This document shows positions 56,114 through 64,000 of a stretch of 64,000 bases of DNA, in pieces (the stretch's first letter is position 1; each line of letters begins with the position of its first letter). The notes beneath the pieces were generated by a model. It was not told where the DNA came from. It was given only the letters and a program-made list of their open reading frames with translations, and made no database searches. The DNA comes from Boesenbergia rotunda. Its lineage: Eukaryota > Streptophyta > Magnoliopsida > Zingiberales > Zingiberaceae. Where the stretch lies: positions 124,001 to 188,000 of the forward strand of contig JAGFNQ010006457.1 of NCBI GenBank assembly GCA_024364735.1. The letters run 5' to 3'. The position numbers and the translations under genes are program-made.

Positions 56114-58012
56114 CTTTGCCCTTTGCAATGAATCCCTCTAGTTGCTTCATATAGATGTTTTCCTCAAGGCTTCCGTTAAGGAAAGCTGTCTTGACATCCA
56201 TCTGCCAAACCTCATAATCCATTTGAGTGCAATAGACAAGAGAATCATAATAGACTTAAGCATAGCTACTGGCGAAAAGGTCTCCTCATAATCGATACCC
56301 TATTTCCAAGTATTCCCCTTCACAACAAGTCTTCTTTGAAGGTTTCCACCTTCCCGTCTAATCCTCTCTTTCTTTTGTAAATCCACTTATATCCAATGGC
56401 TTTTACACCGCCAGGTGGTTCTACTAGCTCCCAGACCTGATTAGAATTCATAGATTCTATCTCAGAATTCATTGCCTTTTGCCAAGACACCGCATGTTTA
56501 TCGTGGGGTGCCTCATCATAGGTCCAAGGATCAGGTTCATATTCAACAGGGACCCAGTCCGAAGACTCTCTCAAAAACGTGAATTTGTCAGGTTGTCTAA
56601 CAATCCTCTCACTACGACAAGGTACTACCTGTGTATCCTTTATGACACGCGGTGCAGTCACTTGTGGTATATCCTCCTGTACCGTTGGTACTGAAGTAGG
56701 AACATCCCCTTTCACCTTCTCTAGAACAATAATACTCGTACGGTTGTGGTTCATTACATAGTCCTCCACTAAAAATCTGGTATTCGTGCTAATGATGACC
56801 TTCTGATCTTTAGGACTATAAAATAAACCACCTTTCATTCCTCTAGGATAGCCTACGAACAACATGCTTCTGTACGAGATTCCAACTTATCAGCATCTCC
56901 CTTCAGCACATGTGCTGGACTACCCCAGATCCGAATATGTCTCAGACTAGGCTTAGGCCGAGTCCACAATTCTGTGGGAGTAGAGGGTACTGATTTAGAT
57001 AGTACCAAGTTCAGAATGTAGACTACCATTTCCAGAGCATTCCCCCAGAATGAATCCGATAACTCCGAAAAACTCATCATCAATCTAACCATCACCATAA
57101 GAGTCATATTCCTTGGCTCCGCCACACCGTTCTGTTGGGGCATACCAGGTGCAGTCAATTGGGATTGAATCCCTGCCTCTGATAAGTAACTCCTAAACTC
57201 TCCCAAGAGGTACTTACCACCACGATAAGATCGTAGTGTTTTGATACTTTTCCCTTGACGTTTCTCCACATCAGCCTTGAATTCCTTGAACCTGTCAAAG
57301 CATTCAGACTTGTGGTGCATCAAGTAAATGTATCCATACCTTGAATAATCATCTATAAATGAGATGAAATATTCAAAGCCACATCTAGCCTTGATAGACA
57401 TAGGACCACACAAATCAGAATAAACTAATTCCAACACATCATTAGCTCTATACCCCTTGGCCTTAAAAGGCCTCTTAGTCATTTTACCATCTAAGCAAGA
57501 TTCGCAGGTTGAAAAATCTTCCACCATCAATGAACCCAAAGGTCCATCGGCTATCAACCTTTGAACTTTACTCAGGTTAATATGACCTAACCTTAGATGC
57601 CAAAGATACATTTGATTCATTTTCGAAGGTTCTTTTCTCTTATTATGATTGGATGAAGAGTTATTAATTTCTATTTGCATTGTGGGAGTTTTTGGATTAA
57701 TAGTGTGTAAATTGCCAACCAATGTACCAGAAAAGATAATCTCCCTATTCCTTTTTATAACAACTCTGTCATTAAAAGAAATAGAATATCCATCCAAAAA
57801 TAATTTAGAAACTGAAATTAAATTCTTTTTAAAAGTAGGTACATAAAGATAATTTCTCAAAACCAAAGTTTTATTTCTGTCAAAAGATAAATAAATATCT
57901 CCTATTGTAATAGTTGTCACCTCCGTAGCATTGCCCATGTAGATAGTAATCCCACCCTCAGCTCGTCGTCTGGTTTCCAGGAACCCCTGCAAAGAATTGC
58001 AGATATGATCAG
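56114..58012 (-). pseudogene. Copia family-B gag-pol fragment (copy B3): protease to reverse transcriptase
   Basis: It aligns to copia B1 coding sequence from the reverse transcriptase (MDYEVWQMDVKTAFLNGSLEE, about 56105-56222) up to the protease (TDHICNSLQGF, about 57990). Integrase motifs YSDLCGPMS, FIDDYSRYGY and NGVAEPRN are present, along with CESCLDGKMTKRPF and LWHLRLGHINL. The left side is cut by the Tekay LTR at a ctttg inside the EGFIAKGK codons; the right side is cut by copia A2 at 58013. Frame changes near 56330 and 56860, NGVAERRN altered to NGVAEPRN, and other substitutions show more decay than B1. It is the outermost layer visible here. Confidence 0.88.
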
Positions 58013-60305
58013 TGTTGGGACCGGGTGCATGTTGACATGGATGCGGGTTCGTAATTTTAAAATTAATTACGTGCAGCAGAAGGTTTAGCATAAATAATTT
58101 CACAAATTATTTAACCACATATCTAAGCATGCAACCTTATATTGTCTAGACATGATCATACATTTAAAATTTTGCAGAAAGTAAACTAATTTACTTAGTA
58201 CCTCACGTAACTCGAAGGAAGGGACGAGATCCAATCGTAAGCGTCCCTTGGAAGCTCCGCCTCTATTCGCGTCCACGCCGAGTTTTCTTCGGGATGACTT
58301 CACAAAGCCACGAGTTTCGTGCCGACAAGAACTACTAGATTCTCCAAAGGCACGACAAGAATACCAAGAGAGAGATGGAAGACTAACCACCAAACGAAGA
58401 ACGGAATCAAGATTCCGGGAGGAAGGAAGGAGTTGCGCCCGCTTCTTCTTCTTCTTCGGCAGCTGCTTGGTGGATGAAGCTCACGGCAACAAAGGGGTCC
58501 TCCTTTTAGGGCCAGCGGCACTAGAGGAGGGAGAGGGAGAGAAGGAGAGAGAGAGGGGCTTATTTCTAGATCTCTTAGATTAATCTCCAAGCCTTGCCTT
58601 GGTTCCTTTATATAGTAGCCTCTCAATCGCCAAGTCTCCTTTTTATGGAATAAATTTTCATAAGAAATTTATCATATAAATTTTTCTATGAATTATTCCA
58701 TCATGCCAAGTTTTTATCATAATTTAATTTATGATAAAAACAATCATGTCTCCCTTTTCTTATGGAAAGAAATTTCTTTATATAAATTTCTTTATCATGG
58801 TAAATCAATCCATTATTGATTTTATAAAATAAAATAAACCAATCTATGGTTCATTTTAATTTCCATGAAAATAAATTTCTTTATATAAATTTCTTTATCA
58901 TGGTAAATCAATCCATTATTGATTTTATAAAATAAAATAAATCAATCCATGGTTCATTTTAATTTATATGAAAATAAATCTCTTTATATAATTTTCTTTA
59001 TCCATAATTTTATAAACAAACCATGCTCGGTTTATTTTATAATTTGAACCAAAAATTCGGTTTTCCCCTTTTGTTGTGGCCAGCCAAACAAAGAGGGTGG
59101 GACCCTCTTTGGCCGGCCAAACCCAAGCAAAAACTATACGAATTAAACTCATTTAATTCGTCCAATAAGTCTTCCAAAAGACTTAGCCATTTTATGCTTC
59201 CGATGCGTCTCTGATAAATTCAGATTCGACTTATCTCTCTTGATCGGAAAATCCAATTTTCAACTCATTTTAAATCCCTCGGATCACTCGTAGTGCGTGT
59301 GACTAAATAGGCTTTCGATTTATATTTGCCGTCCATAATTAACCAATTATAGAACGATCATGAGTGGCACCTAGTAGTACATCATGATCCCAATTAATCG
59401 AAAGATCAACGGTTGACCTCAGAAATGATTCTGAAACCCTTCAGCAGCTTTAATGAATCGTGCCTCATTCCCTTCACCATCTTATACCCACTTGGTTCAG
59501 GACACGGTCTATGTGTGTCAGTCCCCACTAGGCTGACTGCGTCACACCTAGCCCAAGTAATGTCTTTCTCGTCCAACGGATTCTAATTACTCTCATGTTT
59601 CTGAGAGATTCATACTCGGAACATGTGATGCTCTGGCCAGAGGCTTCGAGTAACAATCAGACGACAGGCCTTGGGTATACATCTCCTCGCAAGGAGTGGT
59701 GAATCCTTTGTAGGCTGTTCAAACATCTTCGGGCACTTCAGCTTATACCCAATCATCCTGGGTCCACACCTCCTTGGAGATGCTTGCTTAAGATGTCAAA
59801 GTATAAGTCTTCATGACCAAGATGACTTGAACACCGCAAGTCAAAGGAACATCACACTTAAGCTGCAGTAAGAACTTTATTGACATATCTATATGTAGAC
59901 TACCATATGAAGTTTTACAGCCAGTCACTCCAATGAACTAGTTCCCTTAACTGGCATTCATGTTTATCTCCGGACATCCCAATGTCACCAGCCAGTGAGA
60001 ATCAGTTGATTATAGAATAACCCATGTTAGTCTCAACAGAATTGATAGTGTCCGTATTTATCAATTCATCGACTAGGGACAATTTCAATACTTCACAATT
60101 GCACATGTAGAGATAATCACTAGTTGTGAATTCATCATAAATTCTCTCATGTTGTAAACTGTATTGCGGACATTCAGTAAATGAGTTTAAGATCTCAATC
60201 AAATTCACAAACATGTATACTCAAATAGTGAATATTCATTTATTAAAGTAAATGATTACAATCATAAGGCGATTGCCATAGGACACTTCTCTCATATTAC
60301 TAACA
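58013..60305 (-). repeat. 3' LTR of copia A2, 2293 bp
   Basis: It starts TGTTGGGACC and ends TTACTAACA in plus-strand reading. It carries the 22-bp block after GGGACCGGG that the A1 5' LTR lacks. The TATA box is at 58607-58614 (minus strand). Confidence 0.92.
58770..58976. repeat. Tandem duplication, period 103 bp, in LTR A2
   Basis: The block starting at TTTATCATGGTAAATCAATC occurs at 58791 and again at 58894, including the TTGATTTTATAAAATAAAAT and TTCATTTTAATTT parts. A1 and A3 LTRs have a single copy, so the duplication is private to this copy or its close relatives. Confidence 0.85.
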
Positions 60306-60316
60306 AACTCCCACTT
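60306..60316 (-). other. Polypurine tract of copia A2
   Basis: The minus strand reads AAGTGGGAGTT next to the TGTTAGTAAT start of the 3' LTR. Confidence 0.88.
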
Positions 60317-63300
60317 GGCCTAATGCCAATCGCTACGGTATCCAATACCACAGGCTCTAACATGACCCTCAAACTTCTTTGAGGCAAGGCCTTAGTTAAA
60401 GGATCCGCTAAATTCCTTTCAGTGGGAATTTTCTCAATTTGTATGTCATTCCTACTTATAATCTCTCTGATCAGATGATAGCGGCGAAGCACATGTTTGG
60501 ATCGCTGATGAGACCTTGGTTCCTTTGCTTGTGCAATAGCTCCATTGTTGTCGCAGTAAACCGGCACTGCTTCATCAATGGTTGGAACCACACCAAGTTC
60601 TGAGACAAACTTCTTGATCCAGACTGCTTCCTTTGCTGCTTCCGAAGCTGCAATATATTCCGCTCGTGGTAGAATCCGCTACGGTGTCTTGTTTGGAACT
60701 CTTCCAACTTATTGCGCCTCCATTCAAAATAAATACGTATCCAAACTGAGATTTGGAGTCATCCTTATCTGTCTGGAAACTGGCATCTGTATACCCACGT
60801 ATTACCATATCTCCTTCTCCATATATTAGGAACACATCCTTAGTTCTTCTTAAGTACTTAAGGATTGTCTTGACAGCCGCCCAATGATCCATTCCTGGAT
60901 CAGACTAGTATCTGCTCGTGACGCTTAGAGCATACGATACATCGGGCATAGTACATAGCATAGCATACATGATAGATCCTATCGCGGATGCATAAGGAAT
61001 CTTATTCATGCAAATCCTCTCGTCTTCTGTGCGCGGACACATAGACTTTGAAAGGTTGATCCCATGCCTGATGGGAAGGTAACCTTTCTTGGATTCCGAC
61101 ATGCTAAACCTTTTTAGCACTCGGTCTATATATGTAGACTGCGAAAGATCAAGCAACCGTTTTGATCTATCTCTATAGATTCTAATCCCAAGGATATAGG
61201 TTGCTTCTCCTAGGTCTTTCATGGAGAAAGTTTTGGACAACCAAATTTTAACTGATTGTAAGACTGATATATCGTTTCCTATAAGCAATATGTCATCAAC
61301 ATATAGCACTAGGAATACGACTGCACTCCCACTAACCTTCTTGTACACACAACGTTCGTCAGGATTTTGTTGGAAATCAAACTCTTTGATTGTCTCATTA
61401 AAACGGATGTTCCAGCTCCTGGATGCTTGCTTCAGTCCATATATGGATCGTCGAAGCTTGCATATTTTGGTTTTATCAACCGATGTGAAACCTTCAGGTT
61501 GTATCATGTATACATCCTCAAGTAGGTTTCCATTAAGGAAGTTGTTTTCACATCCATTTTTCATATCTCATAATCATAATGAGCTGCTATGGCCAGGAGC
61601 ATCCAAATGGATTTAAGCATAGCTACTGGCGAATAGGTTTTGTCACAATCAATTCCTTGTTTCTGACGATATCCTTTAGCCACTAGTCTAGCCTTAAAGG
61701 TAACAACATTACCTTCCATGTCGGTTTTCTTCTTGAAAACCCACTTGCACCCTATGGGCTTAATCCCTTCAGGTGGGTTAACCAAGTCCCATACTTGATT
61801 TTCGTACATGGAATCCATTTCCGACTTCATGGCTTCAAGCCATTTGTCCCTTTCTGAACTTTTCAGAACATCATCATAACTGATAGGTTCGTCATCACTA
61901 ATGAGTAACACATCGTTCGATTCACTTACGAGAAATCCGTATCTCTCTGGAATATTGCGTGTCCTATCAGATCTACGAAGAAGCGGTGTTGTTTTAGGTT
62001 CAACTGATAGCTCATCATTATGAGTTATTGGTTGTGGGTTTAGACTAGGTGTCTCTGTAATGTCTATTGGATTTTCTTGAACTTCTTCAAGTTCAATACT
62101 ACTCCCACTGTTTTCTTGTAAAAGAAATTCTTTTTCCAGAAATACAGCATGCCTTGAAACAAACACCTTTTGTTCCAAGGGATGATAGAATTGGTAACCC
62201 TTTGTTTCCTTAGGGTATCCAATAAATAGACATTTATCAGACTTAGCATCCAATTTGTCTGATACAGTCCGCTTCACATAAGCAGGACAACCCCATATCT
62301 TAAGGTGAGTTAAGTGAGGTTTCTTACTATTCCACGTCTCATATGGAGTAGTAGAGAGTACCTTGGTCGTGACTCTATTTAGCAAGTAAACAGCTGTCTT
62401 GAGCGCATAGCCCCAAAAGGATTTTGGAAGAGTTGCATGATTCATCATGGATCTAACCATGTCCATCAAGGTTCGGTTACGCCTCTCAGATACACCATTA
62501 TGCTCTGGTATATACGGCGGAGTCCATTGAGACAAAATCCCATTGTCCCTAAGATAATCTTGAAACTCTTGACTTAAGTATTCACCACCCCGATCGGATC
62601 GAAGTATCTTAATACATTTGCCAAGCTGTTTCTCTACTTCATTTCTGAACTCTTTGAATTTCTCAAAAGCATCAGATTTGTGTTTCATCAAGAACACATA
62701 CCCGAATCGTGAGTGATTATCGATAAAGGTAATAAAGTAGCTATAGCCTCCTTGTGCAAGAGTTGACATTGGTCCACATACATCAGTATGTATTAGACCA
62801 AGTAATTCTCCCACTGGATTACCTTTTCCGGAAAAGGGTAATTTAGTCATCTTGCCTTTTAAGCATGATTCGCATGTATCAAATGAACTGGGTTCAAATG
62901 ATTCCAGAATTCCACATCGGTGTAATTTGGTCATGCGTTTCTTACTTATATGGCCAAGACGACAATGTTACATATGAGAGTCTATTTGATTATCTATTCG
63001 AGCACGTTTGTTGCTAACTTCGATATTGAAAATGTCACCGGATAAATCTAACGTGTAGATACCATTACATAAAGTTTCGGTCCCATAAAGAACACCATTT
63101 TAAGTTATGTAATAGCAAATGTTACTAAAAATTAAATGGTAACCCTTTTCATTCAAGCATGAAATAGATATAATGTTCTTTATTAACGAAGGAACAAAAT
63201 AACAATTATCCAATTCTAAGACAAGTCCAATAGGGAGCTTTAGCAAATATGTTCCGATGGCAATAGCAGCAATCTTTGCTCCATTTCCAACTTGCAAATT

Positions 63301-63609
63301 CGCTTCTCCCTTGACGAGTCTTCTTCTATTCCTTAGCCCCTGTATGTCATTACATATATGTGAGCTACACCCAGTATCAAGTACCCAGGTGTACGAGGAA
63401 ATAAAGTGACATTCAATAACGAAGATGCCTGAAGAGGATGGGGCATCGGATGCCTTCTTCTTCAAGGACTCAAGATAAAACTTGCAGTTTCTTCGCCAGT
63501 GGCCCTCCTTGCCACAGTGATGGCAAGTGCCTTTTGGTGCCTTTTCAATCCTTTTGTCCTTAGTTAACTTATTGGTGTCCAAAATGGAACGCAAATTCAG
63601 AGAAGACAT
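60312..63609 (-). pseudogene. Copia A2 gag-pol (gag deleted, several frameshifts)
   Basis: It starts MSSLNLRSILDTNKLT (63607-63609) and jumps directly to KDKRIEKAPKG, so nearly 200 codons of gag are gone. An intact zinc knuckle CHHCGKEGHWRRNC follows, then protease WVLDTGCSSHIC, CESCLKGKMTKLPF, integrase (HTDVCGPMS, FIDNHSRFGY with the second Asp changed to Asn, NGVSERRNRT) and the complete integrase C-terminus (LKIWGCPAYVKR to RSDRTRNIPERYGF). Reverse transcriptase has LYVDDILLIG (about 61290). RNase H has YTDASF, but its STMEAEY motif is destroyed by a deletion near 60666. Other breaks are a frame change near 61560, a TAG in SRY-SDPG near 60907 (from CAG), and a lost base near 60375 that alters the C-terminus. 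Confidence 0.9.
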
Positions 63610-64000
63610 GATCGAGTGATTATCCTAGAAATACAAATTGAGCTTATGTGAGAAGAATGATAAAGAATGCATCAACATACATTAATTAAATCCTATTTAT
63701 TTTTCGAATTAAATAACCCTTTTTTATCAATTCGGGAGATCGTAGGAACATCTCCAAATAGGTTGATATCCAACCATAGATAAGAACAACCATGGCTGTG
63801 GCCATCAAGTTATTCTTAGCTATGAAGGTAGGTAATTATACCGATTACATATCACATATATGTAACTATCACATTATGCTATCAACTAATTGAATGTTTG
63901 CATAAATCATTGGGTTGTTAACTCATTAACAAGTATGCAACATTATACATAGCACCCAACTTCACCTCTCTTTACATCGACCTTGGTTGTGGCATAACAA
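63610..64000 (-). other. Start of the copia A2 untranslated leader
   Basis: It closely matches 37735-38120 of copia A1 (leader next to gag). No coding sequence. The primer site and 5' LTR are expected beyond the window end. Confidence 0.8.

Larger units (their letters stand above)
58013..64000 (-). mobile_element. Copia family-A retrotransposon (copy A2), 5' LTR beyond the window
   Basis: The 3' LTR (58013-60305), polypurine tract, gag-pol and part of the leader are present on the minus strand. The leader runs into the window end. It inserted into the copia B3 protease region; the left flank is atcag (58008-58012) and the right flank is not visible. The integrase C-terminus that is missing in A1 is complete here (61900-62320), but most of gag is missing instead. 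The two copies complement each other for describing the family. Confidence 0.93.

Overview
This window is plant nuclear DNA made almost entirely of transposable elements nested inside one another. I found no convincing intact host gene. The evidence for a plant is: Ty1/copia and Ty3/gypsy retrotransposons with 1.7 to 2.9 kb LTRs; a primer binding site matching plant initiator methionine tRNA; Athila-type and Tekay-type coding regions; an En/Spm (CACTA) transposon with TNP2, DUF4218, DUF4216 and C48 peptidase parts; and a tRNA-derived SINE. A flowering plant with a repeat-rich genome fits. I cannot name the species.

Layout, left to right. 1-637 is the 3' end of a gypsy LTR. 638-11084 is the right part of a CACTA transposon, split by a 2.7 kb gypsy solo LTR (6248-8932). 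11085-15627 is a copia family-A LTR, cut on its left by the CACTA and split by an Athila-type solo LTR (11849-14398). 15628-17043 is a copia family-B LTR fragment. From 17044 to 56113 runs one Tekay-type gypsy element, which holds copia B1 (17183-24544, target repeats atacc) and a complete Athila-type element (27191-50983). The Athila element in turn holds a SINE (29997-30225), copia A1 (31904-41690) and a truncated gypsy LTR (about 45905-47854). 56114-58012 is a third copia B copy, the apparent target of the Tekay insertion. 58013 to the window end is copia A2.

Insertion history, read from interrupted reading frames and target-site duplications: copia B3 was entered by Tekay; Tekay by LTR B2, copia B1 and Athila; B2 by LTR A3; A3 by the CACTA and the Athila-type solo LTR; the CACTA by gypsy LTRs. 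This gives up to six layers. The copia B1 LTRs differ at only about 9 of 734 aligned bases, so it is among the youngest. The copia A1 LTRs are visibly more diverged.

Every element has lost coding capacity through stops, frameshifts or deletions. Most stops fit C-to-T changes on one strand (CAG, CAA, CGA or TGG turned into stops), the expected decay of methylated, silenced DNA. The most notable cargo is a coding-sequence fragment resembling the plant TOM1/TOM3 (THH1) membrane protein family inside the Tekay 3' LTR (53590-54103). Other points of interest are arrays of perfect hairpins built on GATCGGTC or AGTCGACT, a deletion with copied filler DNA, and a CACTA C48 peptidase with a visible catalytic triad.
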